Assembly: GCF_901933205.1 (NCBI RefSeq)
Contig: NC_044601.1
Location: 31,782,352 to 31,846,351 of the forward strand
Length of the DNA: 64,000 nt
Direction of reading: 5' to 3'
Origin: Camarhynchus parvulus
Taxonomy: Eukaryota; Chordata; Aves; Passeriformes; Thraupidae
Positions 14,447 through 27,600 of this stretch are shown one piece after another (position 1 is the stretch's first letter; each line of letters starts with the position of its first letter). Both the position numbers and the translations under genes were made by a program. The notes under the pieces were generated by a model that did no database searches, was not told where the DNA came from, and was given only the letters and a program-made list of their open reading frames with translations.

Positions 14447-16470
14447 TGGTGGGAGTAGTAGGCTTTCTGTACCCCATAAACTTCCAGAATGCTGCATAAA
14501 AAAAAAAGAAATAAGAACATGCCTGTGTTAAGTCTGCACTTCCTAGTTTGTAGTTGCTAAGTATAAATCTTCAGGTATTAATAATTTTGAATTTATGATT
14601 TTAAAGGTGTAATTGTGGAATACTTTTCTTGAGCAAACATGAAACTGTTTAGGTGAAGGAAAATCGAAGTTCATGTACTGCAAACTCAAATTTCCAGACC
14701 ATGTCTTATATTATGTAGTCTCTCTCCCCTTTCCTTTTTCCTTCTCTTTGAAAAGCTGTAGAACCTAAACACATGATAGATGGGTAGATGTAAAGCTATT
14801 CTATAGCTCTGTATCAAGAATCTTGATATCTGCAATTTAGTAAAAAATATGTATTTATTTACACAGTAATTTTAGCTGTGCAACTGGTAACAGGAAAAGT
14901 GTATTTAGAGTGCTTCTGACAAATATTTTTCAAATATTTTTGCATGTTACCATGTAACTGCAGTTATTTGTTTTGTAGATGTTGCAATTGAAAAGTAGGC
15001 TTTAAATGGTGATTTATGTAAAATTTTTAAAATATAGCCGCTAGTTCTGAATGTCTCAAATTTTCAGTATTCAGCATATACATATATAATACCCAAACTG
15101 AATGCTAGTTAAGGATACGTCAGTATCTTGGCAAAATTTAGATTGCAAGTCAATGACAGAACAAGATGAGAATTCAAAACTTATAGCAAAGACAGAATGA
15201 AACTAAATAAAATAATTGGACTAGAATTTAGAGATCAGGACAGCTGATAAACAACTGAGTAAAACATCACAGACAAGTATGATTCTATGTTCTATACCTA
15301 CTGCCCTCAAGGGCTACCAGGACCATTTTAGAATATCTTCTCACCATCAATCCATCCATGTAATGTGAAGTCTGTACTAGTGCCAGATGTGGATCTGTCC
15401 CAGAGACTGGAGCTAAGGCTTGGCATTCATCCTAGATGAATTTCATGATGTTCCTTCTGGTAACTTTCCATAAATACATACTTATACTTTTTTTTTTTTT
15501 TTGGTGGCACTAAAATGAGATTACGTGAATTATTGATATCTCCATGAGACCCACATTTCTGTCATTCTATGGTTTTAATGAAGATACTGGGATTCTTTCT
15601 GACTTATGCTGTTTTCTGTACTTTTACCTGGCTCACGGATGACATTCTTTGTCTGGTCATACCTGTTCAAGCCCCAAAATTTTAAATTTTCTGGAGGTTA
15701 CTATTACATATCATGTATGTGCCTATCATGCATAACAGTATTATATTCCTGTGACACCTTGTGATAAAGTTATCTGCAGCTAGATGCAGTTGGTTTGGTT
15801 GCCATCCGGATTTTTAGAAAAATAGGCTATACAACAGTAATGGTATATTTAGGTATAGGAGTTTGTGTTTCATATTTGTTACTTTTCTGTACTAAGCATT
15901 TGAAAATAGAACTTAAAATTGCCTTGTGGAAGTAGTTTTCAATGAAGTGTTATTAAAGATACTTGAGTTACCACAAACTGGAAAACTGTTCTTTCCCTCC
16001 TTGTATCTAAGGAGGGAAAAAACAGCACACTCAAATACAGTTCATGGGACGCTCTGTGTAGGGTAGTAATTGTTTAAAAGGTTCTAATAGTTGTTCCAAA
16101 ACGAGTCATTGTAAGAACTATAGGGTTTCCCTCAAAATCAATGTCTATTTATCTTTATTTAGTTTTGTGAAATTTGAGTTATGGTGCCCTAGTGATTTTG
16201 AAAATTTTTATGTATGCTTAAACTATTCTGTGCCTTCTCATAGCAAGATTCTAAGGGGTTTGAGATGAATTCTGGATTTTAAAATATTGAGGCCATTCCA
16301 GTGTTTTTACCCAACTAATTTGACTGAAACAAACTACAGCTAAACTACACCTCAGGATAACTGCTGCCAAAATAAGTGTACAGTGGAGTTCATTTACAAT
16401 GTGCTATTGAAGCAATAAATCTGTGAAAACAGCAACATATGTTTAATTTCAGTAAACTTCTTAAAATTTA

Positions 16471-16588
16471 GGGTTTTGGGGGGTTTTTTTTGTTTGTTTT
16501 TTTTTTTTTTTTGGTTTTTTTTTGTTTTTTTGTTTTTTGTTTGTTTGTTTGGGTTTTTTTTTGTTGTTGTTGTTTTTGGTTTTTTGTT
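16471..16588. repeat. T/G-rich low-complexity tract
   Basis: About 118 bp of T runs broken by G, GG, GGG and GGGGGG, including a TTG trinucleotide stretch. The open frames on both strands here (Phe/Gly-rich or Lys/Asn-rich) come from the low complexity. The antisense is an A/C-rich tract. Confidence 0.85.
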
Positions 16589-17611
16589 ATGGAAAACCTG
16601 TGAAAGCATCCATGATGTTGTAATGAACTTGTGGGCACATTACTTAGGTGAAACAATTTTCACAACCATATCATGTTACTCGCCTTAGGCCTTAGGAAAA
16701 GTAAGTAGCTCCAAAGACAAACAGATAAAACTAGGTAGAGCTAGGAAGTTGAGATACAAAAAGGTATTTTTATAGAAACTGAATGTCAAATGTAACCATA
16801 ACCATAAATAATAAATTGCAAATAGGAAAGTGTAGGAACTGTGTTACCTGAAGTCATCTTATTATATTTTTGTCTGTTGTTCTGTGCTTTCTCACTTCTT
16901 GAAGACTTCATTCTTCGTGTGAAGTTGTCTGGCTTTCAGTGGAAAATGTAACTGTGGTGTTACTTCCTATGATTACTTTGAAGTCCAACTCTCACAAATT
17001 TAACTGGCAGAGTGAGAGAAGGAGTTCCAGTAAACTGTGCTTGGTTTTCAACGTGACTTTTGTTCATATTAATGTGGAGAGAAGGCAATGTTTTAGATGA
17101 TAAAGTATTTTCAAAAGACGTAAACCCTTCTGTGGCTGGAAGGGTCAGTCCCTTTGAGATGTAGTCATGAAAAACCTAGTTTGGATGCTTTATATGATCT
17201 GGAGGTAAGGTCAGTAACAATCCCTGGGGGCTTGGCTCTCCTTTAGTGGCACATTGAGAGCTGGGAGGCACAGAAGAATTAAACAGACCAAGGCTGTAGC
17301 CAGACTGAAGGCAAGTTTCTTCTATTTGTGGCTTACCAGTTTTGTACATTTATAGATTTACTTTGTAGCCTGGTGAATTCGCTGACAGTGACAGGAGGAA
17401 AAAAAGTGTGTGTATTTGCTGATCACAGGTTCGTTATGAGCCATCAAGCGTATGAACTTGGTGGGGGACGTTAAGTGAAGATACAGAAACTTTATTCTCC
17501 TTTCACAAATTTGCAGTGTAGTGATAGCTGAAATGTGGTTGCAGTTGAGTTGCAGTTCTGTTTCCTAATGATCAGAGAGAGGAATTAATTTATGGTTACA
17601 AGGATAATTAC

Positions 17612-17750
17612 ATAATGAGAATATTCCAAGTTGGAAGGGACCCACAAGGATCAAGTTCAACTCTTAAGTGGTTGGCCCATACAGGGATTGAATCCACAAA
17701 CCTTGATGCTATTAGCACCTGGCTCTAACCAGCTGAGCTAATCTCAGACT
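17612..17750 (-). mobile_element. tRNA-Ile-derived SINE with CR1-like tail (TguSINE1-like)
   Basis: Read on the minus strand, this begins with a tRNA-like head. The A box TAGCTCAGCTGG is at 17740-17729, an anticodon loop CTAATAG carries AAT (Ile) at 17713-17711, and the B box GGATTCAATCC is at 17695-17685, followed by a TGGGCCA 3' end near 17673. The rest (GATCCTTGTGGG, TCCCTTCCAACTTGGAATATTCT) matches the 3' end of a CR1 LINE, which supplies the reverse transcriptase for such SINEs. It lacks the 5' acceptor-stem complement and is therefore not a functional tRNA gene. This architecture is that of the songbird SINE TguSINE1. The family name is from memory and has not been checked by a search. 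Confidence 0.85.
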
Positions 17751-19322
17751 TACAGTAAGCCTCTTTCATCAAGCAATAGTCAAAGGCTGGTGTATGTGTC
17801 ATCAAACAGTAGGAACTGCAATACTCTATGATTCCCTATTATAAAAACTTTGGAGTCAGTATGAAGGGACCTTGGAAAGCCAGCCTGGAGAGCTGGCCCA
17901 GAAGGAAGGCAATGTTGACCCTGGATCAGATGGATCCAAAATAATGGCCATGAATCAATAAAGTTGTAACATTGGAAAGATTTCCAAATGCTAAAAGATA
18001 AAAATGTGAAACATTCCAGATAAGGATAGTGAAATAATAGGGCAGCAGTTCTATTGAAACTATTTCATTTAACAGTAGCAGCAAGGAAATGTGAAGTGTA
18101 GTCTGACAAAGGATTTATGTTATAAGAATATCTAGATAAGATAATCTGTATTTTACAAAATCTCAAATGCATAGGAGACTGGAATTGGTGTGTGGTTGTA
18201 AGACATTAAAATACAGAGGTAATTTGCATTCTGTCTTATTCATTATTTTCCCAGTACTACAGGACCTAAGCAGTGCAAATTAAGGTTGTATAATGAAAAT
18301 AATGAAATAATGCATGATGCATATGATGCAAAAAGAATATTTGGTTTTACTTAGTGTGTTGAATTTAGCTGAGTTTGTTTCAATAGTCAAGTGAAATCTA
18401 TAAGCAAAGCTGCAACTCATGAATGATGTGTAAATATATTTTAATATGTTTGATTTTCTGGCTAGAATAAGAAGATTAAATGGCTTTTTATGACTTTGAA
18501 GGAAAGCTGAAATTCCATTGTTAGGTAAGTTGCTAGAGGAATTAGCCATTTTTTCTCTGAGCTGGTGTTTCCCTCCATACAGTGTCCTTTATTCTGAATA
18601 ACGTGCATGAGCTGTGTTAATACTCGGTGTGACAATCAGTATTGGAGAGCTCCAGATGACTGGTAGCAAGTGGTCTTTTCTGCTGAGTTTTTATTCTTTT
18701 CATAGGTCTTTCAGTCTTTTCAGGTGTTGACGTGTGCCTGTGCCTTCTTTTGTCACAGGTGTTTCTTAAGTTTAGGTGTATTTGATCTTTTAAGCCACAG
18801 ATTAGTCAGCCAGAAAGTGGGCAAGAGGTTCCTGGGCAAGGGAAGAGAAAGGGGGCTGGAGCACATAATTTCAGCGTTTTATGATTGGTTTGCCAGTTCT
18901 GCTAAATTCTTCTGATGGTCAAAAGGCAAGTATGCAGTAGTTCAGACTGCACTGACATTTCTGAAAATAGTGGTACAAGCTGAACCAGGGAACTTTGTGA
19001 CAGTGTAAGTTCCAGAAGTCTACAGTCTCCAGGAGGCTGGCAGTTGTAACAAGAAGAACAGAGAGAAGCTGGCATGTAGAAGTAGTGGTCACTTGAACCT
19101 GATGACCAGCTTGTTGCGTTGCACAGATAGCTCTGGCACTTGGAGGGACTCCTGTCTGATTCAGGAGTTTCATTGCTGATAGCAGCAACCAAATATCTGA
19201 CTTTAAAACACCACCGTGAATTTAGGAAGTACATTTGTGCTTTTACTAAAAAGACACTAAAAATTAGAGCATTTAGAATTGATAAATTTTATGTATGTTG
19301 TTTGCAGTTACATTTTGTGTGT

Positions 19323-19405
19323 ATCATAGAATCAATTAAGTTGGAAAAGACTTTTGAGATCATCAAGTCCAGTCTATGGCTTAGTGTTGTGAATACCTGT
19401 TTAAT
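19323..19405 (-). mobile_element. CR1 LINE 3'-end remnant
   Basis: 'ATCATAGAATCAATTAAG' followed by 'TTGGAAAAGACTTTTGAGAT' and 'CATCAAGTCCAGTC' is the reverse complement of a CR1 3' end, including the ATTCTATGA-type terminal unit. Similarity fades after about 19375, so only the last 60-80 bp survive. Intron 1, antisense. Confidence 0.75.
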
Positions 19406-22400
19406 TGTTAGTAGCATAGGGAGTGCTGCAGAGTAACAACATAAATGTTTTCCTGCATCTTTGTGCAACATTAGGTTGTTTTGAAAAAAGTAGTCATTCT
19501 CTTAAACATGAGAGCAGCATCCTTTCATATAGAGAATGATTTTCTTAAGAATTCAGAGCAGTGTGTATCTTAAACCAGACTGTATAGGAATATGGAGGAT
19601 TTGGAAGGATTTAAAAGCCATGCAAAAATGGTTTCCACAGACCTCATATCTAGGGCTAGTACCTGAATACATGCTTTGAACCCAGTGATCTCTGCATAAC
19701 AGTCTAGATGGTTTTTTCCTCTATTGAGGCTATAAGGTGTAGCATTGTGCATGTTTGTGTACTTCAGTAAGGCACAGCCTAGAATTAAAAAAGATCCCAG
19801 AAAGGATTGGATTGATCACTATGTCAGCAGCTGAAAGCCAGTCAACAGTGATAATACTGACTTCCCTCTGTGATGTGTCCTAACTCCGTGCAGCAGATTG
19901 GAGTGAGCAGACAGGTAGAGAAAACCTCCAGGAAAAGGGCAGTGCATATGATGTTCACAGCTGTGAAACACTGTGAATTGAAGACAGAAAGCACTTATGA
20001 ACTGAAGGCACTTATGTTTCCTCAGCCTTCAGCAATGAAGATTCTTATAGATAGAAAATCATTAGTAAGAGCTGGAGACTTTGTGTTGTATTTCAGCTCA
20101 GGTGAGGTTCTGATAGAATTGTTAAGAATCAGGTCACTAAATTGAATCTGGATTGTTAAAATCATGGAGAAAAACCTTCAGAGTGGGATGCTGATATACA
20201 AAGAAAAGATTTTGCCTGTTTACTCAGAAATTAATGCTCAGTTTTGGGACATTTGACAAATAGCGCAAAGTCTGTTATGAAATTATGTTTCAAAACAAGT
20301 AAATATTGAACTTATAAAGACAATTTGGTTTTTTGTATGGTGCAGTGAAGGAACCTTTCATTTTTATACTGCAGATTTGACATTAATGTTGTGGTGCTGA
20401 TGGACGCAACATGTGTACTAAGTAACATAAACATTTTCTGCATCTGATAGGAGTGCATTTTTCCCACTGATATTTGCCTTGGGAAGTATATTTGGAGCAG
20501 GAAGAAGCAGAGTCTCATACAGCCCATCCTTACTCGCTGTGTGCATTTGTTCCATGAGACGGTGGAGAGTTGGCTGCAGCAGGGAGAAATTGTAACATGC
20601 TGACTACGCCCAACTGACCTGTGCCACTCAAGGTGCTGGGGAAAGGTGTTGTTTTCATTTGTCTTGGTTTCCCACTATCCAAATTTGGTAAAAAGTTAGT
20701 TTTCTGCAAGTGAAGTTTTATTTGCCCATCAGCTGAAGTTTGCCCTAAACTTAAGGACTCTCTTTACTTCGTAAATAAATAAAATACAGAGCAAGTACCG
20801 AGTTTATCAATAGTTACAAGATTTGAAGATTTTTTTTTTTGGCCAAATTAGATTGCACTGGACTTGAAATCTACTGAGATATGTGTGCTGCAGGGGAAAG
20901 AATGGCATGCTATGTTACCTTTACGTAGATATGTCCAGCATCCTGGAGGGCTTTTCAGTTGCAGCTGTGAGCAGTAGTACTTTTTCAAACAAAACTAGTG
21001 GAAGATGTGTCAGTTTCTCAGAGCTCACAGTTCTATCCCAGATGTATATTAGGGTTTTGCTTTTCAATCTTTTTAATCCTTGTTCTGCTGTGCATTCTCA
21101 TAACATGGAAGTTTTGCCATTTGAACTGTCTAAAGGCTGTAATTTGCCCTGGCATTCAATATCTGAAAATGTGTTGAAACAGAAATGCTTTAATGCATGC
21201 TTTGACTTCTCTGCTTTCTGTGTTTACTTCATAAAAAGATCTTCTTAACTCCATTTGTAATGATTATGAAAATATAAGAGCATGGTTGACAAAGCTACAG
21301 TTTCACCTACCACTTTCTATCTGTGAAATTATCCAAAGGTTGGAGAAATAATGTTTTGTTTGTTTTTTTTCTCCCCCAAAAGCAGTCAAAATGGCATCCA
21401 AGATTATTTAGTTATCCAGTTTGTCTGAGAATCATCCATTTGCGTATCTATAACTTTACATCACTGTTCAGTTCTTTAACTTCTGACTCAGGAAACAGGC
21501 AATAGATTTTGGATTTCTCTACCAATGAATTAAACTTCACTTTCTGCTCCTTCTGCAAGGAGCTGGAAGAGAACATTAAATGTCAGTCCTAGCACAACTT
21601 TTCAGAATGTCTGATGAATGGTGGCAACCTGAAGAGCATAATCTTAAAGCCCTGGTTTCATTTTGCAACAGAGAATGGAGATGGAAGAAATGTGACAGAT
21701 GTTCTATGATTGACTCTGTTCAGGAGGGACTAAGGCCTTGCTTTTTGTTAGTGTACAGGGGATACTTGCAGCACCACTAGTGGGCTGCTATTCTTGTTCT
21801 ATATTTAGTTTATCAACATCTTTCATATACTTTATATGAATAAATAATTCTTTAAAAACGTAAAATAATCTATGCCTGAGTGAAGTTCAGTATTCGACAT
21901 AAAAATCAGATGAAAAGTGATTTATGTCTTCTGTCAAGAAGTGTTGTAGGTGTACAGAAAGTACTTAGCAATATGTAGCTAGCTAATTTTCTAGTATGTG
22001 ACATTTAAAGGTCCTGCTGAACTGAACCTAAAAAGTAAGTGAAAAAAGGAAAAGGAACAGCCAAATCCCCAGATACATTTGTGTTTGTGTGCCGTGTTAA
22101 TGATGACCTTTTGATATCTGTTCAGCATTCCTTAGCTATTGTAACTTAATGAAAAATTAAGTGTGTGTATTCACATTTATTTCATGTGATTGTGCAGAAA
22201 GATTGTTGGATTTTTTCTTTTTGAGGTGTTGTGTTTGAATGAAATTGTGTTTTGTACCACTCACAATTTTTGATTTTGTTTTTTTTCCTTGGGTCGGAAT
22301 ATTTTTGGGTGGTGTATTCATCTGTCAGAGAGGATATCCAATGTGATAATGGCACTTACATGATTCCAGAAGAAACAAAATTGTTTTCTATTTCTCCCCA

Positions 22401-23350
22401 TTGATGCTACATAAAAATATACAGAAGAACTGTCTGCTTCTCTTAGCCAGATATATCACATAGTTTTGTTTCTGTAGCAAAACAGTATAATACATTTTTT
22501 AAGTTTAGAGAGTGAGGAAATTAACTGTCAGTCTTGCTAATGTGGGGGGAGAAGCCCCACAAACCTTGCTGCCTCCAGCTTTACTCTTGATAGGAAACTT
22601 TTGTGTATTGGAAGCTTAACAGTTTGTGCTGAGATTTATTTGTGTGGTATTTATATAAGTATGTTTTATAGTATTTTTTTTCAGCATTGGCTATGCCCTT
22701 GTAATATTGGATGTGCATCTGGTGTGTTAACTTTTCCTATGTGTTGGTGTGTATAAATACGTTGAGACAGAAGAAGAGTTAACCAACTAAATGGCTTTAT
22801 TCAAATATTTTTCTGGTGTTACTGCTGGAAACCAAGAAGGGATTTCTGCCTTTTAAAAATAGTTTTGGGTTCTTTCAGTTTGAAAAAGAGTAAAAAGAGT
22901 GCCACAGTATTTCTTTTCCATCTTCATATTTGTTCAGGATGTATTCATAAGCCTTACATTGTTCCTGCTATTTCATTAAATATAGTTATCTAAAAATGTG
23001 ACAATAATAAATAATGAAACCTGTGTATAGACTTTTTTGTACATACTGTACATATATAAACGACCTCCTGGGTCTCCCAAAGTAAACTTTTAACATTCTG
23101 TATCTTTTACTGTGCATATGCTACTGGCATGTAGCCACCCACCCACCCAGATTTAGCTGAAATAAATGAAATTTATTCTAGTTCAATTAAGTAGAAAACT
23201 TGTAAAATACAAAGGTACTCACTTTGCCCATAAGGTTACTAAAGCAAAGTGTTTCCTTAAGTGGGATGTTGTGGGGTTTTTTTCTCCTGCAGGACTGTGC
23301 ACAACTTAATAAATTCTTACCTTATATGTTCCTTTTGTTTTCCTTTGCAG

Positions 23351-23516
23351 ATGGGGTTTATACAGATTAATGAGGACTTCATATTTATTGAGCCACTCAA
23401 TCGCACTTTGGCTGTGACAGGACATGCACACAGGGTGTACAGGCGAAAAAGGTCCATAGAGGAGAAAGTTTCTGAAAAGCCACCTTCTCAGAATCATTAC
23501 TGTGGTGTTGTTACAG
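23351..23516 (+). CDS. ADAMTS19: ADAMTS19 exon (probably exon 2): end of prodomain
   Basis: This 166-nt exon gives 55 codons plus one base (entry phase 0, exit phase 1). It starts MGFIQINEDF, after a strong pyrimidine-tract acceptor (TCCTTTGCAG), and ends at donor G|GTAATA. The sequence matches the late prodomain of ADAMTS19, the sister of ADAMTS17, as I recall the family. Visible motifs are an N-glycosylation sequon N-R-T at residues 17-19, a basic RRKR at 31-34 that fits a proprotein-convertase site, and Cys51 in HYCG, the probable cysteine-switch residue holding the zinc in the latent enzyme. The first codon is ATG, but conserved prodomain sequence is expected upstream, so it is not taken as the start of translation. 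The frame also stays open for 90 bases upstream, which is intron. Confidence 0.95.
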
Positions 23517-23878
23517 GTAATATAAAAATCGCACTGCAAAGCTGTAATGTAGCAAATATATTTTCAAGAAAAGTAGATAGTAGTTACATTAGAACCTTGA
23601 CAGAAGCAGAACTGATTATTCTTGTAGCGGTACCCTACAGTGGACTCTGAGGTGGCATGTCACTTGTTGGGAGAAGGAGTTGTCCATTAGGAATAGACTG
23701 TGCTTCTTAATATGCATTTGTATTTGAAAGTAGAAATCTTTGGGGCATGTCTTAATTTCAACTTAATATTTAAAATCTGTTTCTTGTCTCTCTCTGTCAT
23801 CAGAGCTGCTTAATCTCTCACCATGTGCAATGCTTGTACTTAATTTTCTATTTTCTGTGATTTTTATATGTGTTCTTG

Positions 23879-23904
23879 TTCATACACACTTATATGTGTA
23901 TGAA
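23879..23904. repeat. Inverted repeat, 10-bp arms
   Basis: TTCATACACA (23879-23888) and TGTGTATGAA (23895-23904) are perfect complements around the 6-nt loop CTTATA. No known function. Confidence 0.5.
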
Positions 23905-24339
23905 ACAATCCTAATGTATCTTCCTCAATGGCAGGTAGAACAAGTTGTTGAAGTAGAAGGGTTTAAACAGAAGTTTGGCACATAGTGATGACTTCATAGT
24001 TTTCACTGGGGAAGGGAAAAATGGCTTGTGTGAAAGATGGTGTTTTGTTTTTTCTGCTTCATCATCAGCTGTCATTTTTCAAAGGATGGAGGGCATCTCA
24101 GTCCTTTGACCTCAACATGAGCTGAGGGTATTTCTAGTGTTGTTGTGAGAAGTTATTTTTCTCCTAGGAAATAAACCAGAATGAGTGCACATTTTTAGGC
24201 TGATTTTTCATGTGTAAGTGAAATCCTGGCAAAATGCAAAGAAAATGGCAGAAGTGCACTGAAATGGTTAGGAGGCTGGATTATATGACATTTGGGATGA
24301 AGCAGAAGGAACTAAGTTATTTCAAGCAGGTAAGGAAAG

Positions 24340-24695
24340 ATAAAGGAAGGATGCAGCTGCAGTTGTCTGGTGCCTAAGGGTCTGCAGAGAAAAGATGAAG
24401 CCAGACATTCCTTAGAGGTATGCTCTGACAGACAACAGTTGTAACTTGCGTTCAAGGAAATTTCAGTTTCCATAAGGAAAATAAAATCTCTACAAGAATG
24501 CTTAGCACTGGAACAGGTTACCAAGAGAGGCTGTCAAATCCACATCCTTAGGTATTTATAAAGCATGTCTAGAAATGGCTCTAAAAGAGCTGATCATCCT
24601 CTGACACTTGGCCTGACTTGAGCAGGAGGCTGGACTAGCTGCCCTCTGGAGATCATTTTCAGCCTAAACTTTTCCATGGCTGTCTGATCCTTTCT
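24340..24695 (+). mobile_element. CR1 LINE 3' fragment
   Basis: The order of blocks follows a CR1 3' end: 'gatgcagctgcagttgtctg', a degraded middle, 'cactggaacaggttaccaag', 'gaggctgtcaaatccacatc', 'cttgagcaggaggctggact' and 'ccctctggagatcattttca', with a degenerate 'ggctgtctgatcc' end. It is 5'-truncated and fairly diverged. It lies sense-oriented in intron 2. The 5' limit is uncertain by some tens of bases. Confidence 0.85.
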
Positions 24696-27600
24696 GAACA
24701 TTTATGCTGTTCTGTCCATTTTATATAGTTACAGAATAAATGTTACAGGTTTTGTGGTGGGTTTTTTTTCCATTTTGGAAGTATTGTTTTTATAGTTAGG
24801 CATCCATCCAGAGTTTGAAATCAAAGATAAATGTGCAAAGTGAGGCTCTTCTTGCAGTGGGATGAAATAAATTACATGTAACTTCCTCCAGTTGGCTCTA
24901 TATTACTATTCTAGGCTTTGTATTACATCGACACTGCTTATCTGAACGTTAAACTTTCTGTATTAGCACAAGTTTTTCACATTAAGTAAAGCTATTTATT
25001 CCTCCCTATTAGGGAAAAGTGAGTTAGAGTATGCATGCCTGCAAGTGTATGGGAATGAGAAAGAAAAAATGAAAACTATGCATGATGTATGCACTGCAAA
25101 AAGCAGGGAGGAGTATCTGATAAAGTAGCAAACTTTGATGGGTATGAAAATGAGTAAGGATGCAAACTTGTCCATAAGGACATGATTCTTCTGTGATGTT
25201 CATTATCAAATATCCTTTCACTTTCTCTTACACTCTAAAATGGGATTAATCTTTTGTAATAATCTTACACTCCAAGCTCTGATTTGTTATAAATCTGTCG
25301 ACAGAGAATCAAATATCTGTTTGAAGGAGGTTTCATTATATCAACCATCAGGTTTAAAATTTCATAATAGTGCAAGCTGTGCATAACTGAGTAGCATCTT
25401 CTGACACAATGTTATTATGTTAGGAAGTATAAATAGCTGTACTTGCTAACCAATGCTGTTGTTCTAGAACACCAGTCCCTCACTGCCCTGCTACAGATTA
25501 TTTTACTAAGAGTGACTGCAGTAAGTTATATGCTTAAAAGCTCTGTCTATGCTGAGAGCATTTTGTTGGTATGACATGAATTTAGGTAATATCACCAAAA
25601 TACTCATGCTACAGACACATGCTACATACATGCATGTTTGCACACATGGTGCAGCCTTAAAGTGAATAAAAGCATCGAAAATAAGCCTTCACATAAGTAT
25701 TTCAGAATTCTAAGTCAAATAATAAGCTAAGTAGATCAATTAAATAAAAATAAAGCAGATGAGTATGTGGGGCTCTGAGATAATCTCAGCTGCCTTTGTG
25801 GTAGAGATGTAACTTTGTGACATAGAGCAGCTGCTACCTTGGTAACACACTAACTTTTCAGCAATATGGTCGTGTCTCACAACCAGACTGTCTTGCGTCT
25901 ACAGTGCTTGTGTGTCAGGATAGAAACAGGTATTTATTTGTCTTGCTGGTTTTGATCCAAATTGATCTCAAAGGCTGGCCACCTATCAAGCAAATATGTA
26001 TTGCCAGTGGTGAATTGTAATTATCCAAAGGAATGAATGTCTGTGCTGGAGGTGTTGAAGGATCACTATAGGAAGTAATAGCTTTTCATGGAGAGCTAGC
26101 AGAGGCAATCAAAGAAGGTATTGTTTGTCGTCCATTACCATTGAGGGGTGGACTGAAAGTTGCTACGCAGCCAAACTTGTTTGGAGAGAACAAAGAACTT
26201 GTTTTTGTGAATGGAGTAGTTTTCTTATTAATTAGGCGAGGGAGAGAATCATACTGACAGAGGCAGTTGCTTTCTTGATTACTGACAGTGTGCATATATA
26301 TCCTTTTCTTGAAAGTGTGTATGATTTATTTACATGTGTGAGCCAGTTGCACATATGCAGACCTTACACTCCACCCCTTTAAAAGAAACCAGTACAGAAC
26401 TATGTTACAGAAAAAAATGTGAGAGAAGCAGGTGTAATTAGAGCAAAGGGCTACATTGGGAAGCGAAGGTTTTTTTCTTCTACCTGCTCTGAAGCACTTG
26501 TTCCAAACTGAAGTTGTTTATATAGTAAACTGAACTCCTGGTGAAGTCATGGGGCATATTGGGAAAAAAGAAATCTCTTACCCAGGATATGGTGAATGGG
26601 AATTTTGAATCCCTTCTGAATTTGGAAGACTCCTCTTCTACTTCTTAGTTCTGGCAATAAACAATATACTGCCCTGAGATACCAGTGTGCTTTTCCTCTT
26701 AGGATGATGGAATATTGCTGAAAAGCCTGCTAAGTTTCACTGAATCAAAAGCAGAAGTCTTACTTTATGGCATGTAGACTGGGCAGTCAGCTGGGAAAGC
26801 TGTGTTGATTCCTGCTCTACAGCCTGTTTATATGTGACAATATATGCCATAAAATGTGCAAACAATCTTGGTCATGGATCTAAGAGATTGCATAAGATGG
26901 AGACTGGTGCTACTTGAGAGATTAATTTCTACTCCTTGCGTCAGAAAAAGTTGTCGCTCTGTAGGAAACTATTTAAATCCCTATTCAAATTATAGTGGAG
27001 GTATAGCTTATGGCGTCTTAAGCTCCTCAGTATTCCCTGTGTAGGCAGAATACTGCAATTTCCGTATGACTAGGTTATCCCCTGGGGAGTGATGGTGATT
27101 CCTCTGTAGTCTGGGCTGCATGTGCATATACTCAGGAAATGCTTTTGTGCCTGAGGACTTGAAGGTGTCCAGAAGTCTTGTAGTCACAGCCTCTTCTTAA
27201 TGTTGGCTTAGATACTTTGTGTAACCTGTGATTATAGTAGATGTCTCTAAAGTGTTTTAATGTGGGGTAATTGTTTTGTTAACATTTCTGCTTGTTTTCT
27301 CTTAATTGTCTATTTTATGTCAAATTTATTTGCTGCAGTATTTTTACCCTTCTTGCTGAAGTATGCAGTATTCCTATCTTTCCTTTCAGTCAACTGAGTT
27401 TAAGTAGTCTAGGGATATGGAATCTCCTTATTCTACATAGTTGCACAAACAGAAGTCTTATTGCACAGAACTCTCCTGTAGAATTTAGGTTTTATTTTGG
27501 CAGTGTAATTAATTTTTTAAGATTAATTTATGCATCTTTAGTCTGTCTTTTATCTTGTTAGTACATGAATTATTATGTATCTGGGTTTTTTGCAGCAGTT

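Noticed and set aside
17674..17747. Functional tRNA-Ile gene on the minus strand
   Set aside because: A and B boxes and an AAT loop are present, but the 5' acceptor strand does not pair with the 3' end and the unit runs into a CR1 tail without a Pol III terminator; it is a SINE.
23261..23350. Upstream extension of the exon 2 reading frame
   Set aside because: The frame is open by chance; it contains the pyrimidine tract and acceptor, and the conserved protein begins exactly at the splice site.
23351..23353. ATG at the first position of the exon as a translation start
   Set aside because: A strong splice acceptor precedes it directly and ADAMTS proteins need upstream signal peptide and prodomain, so it is an internal Met.
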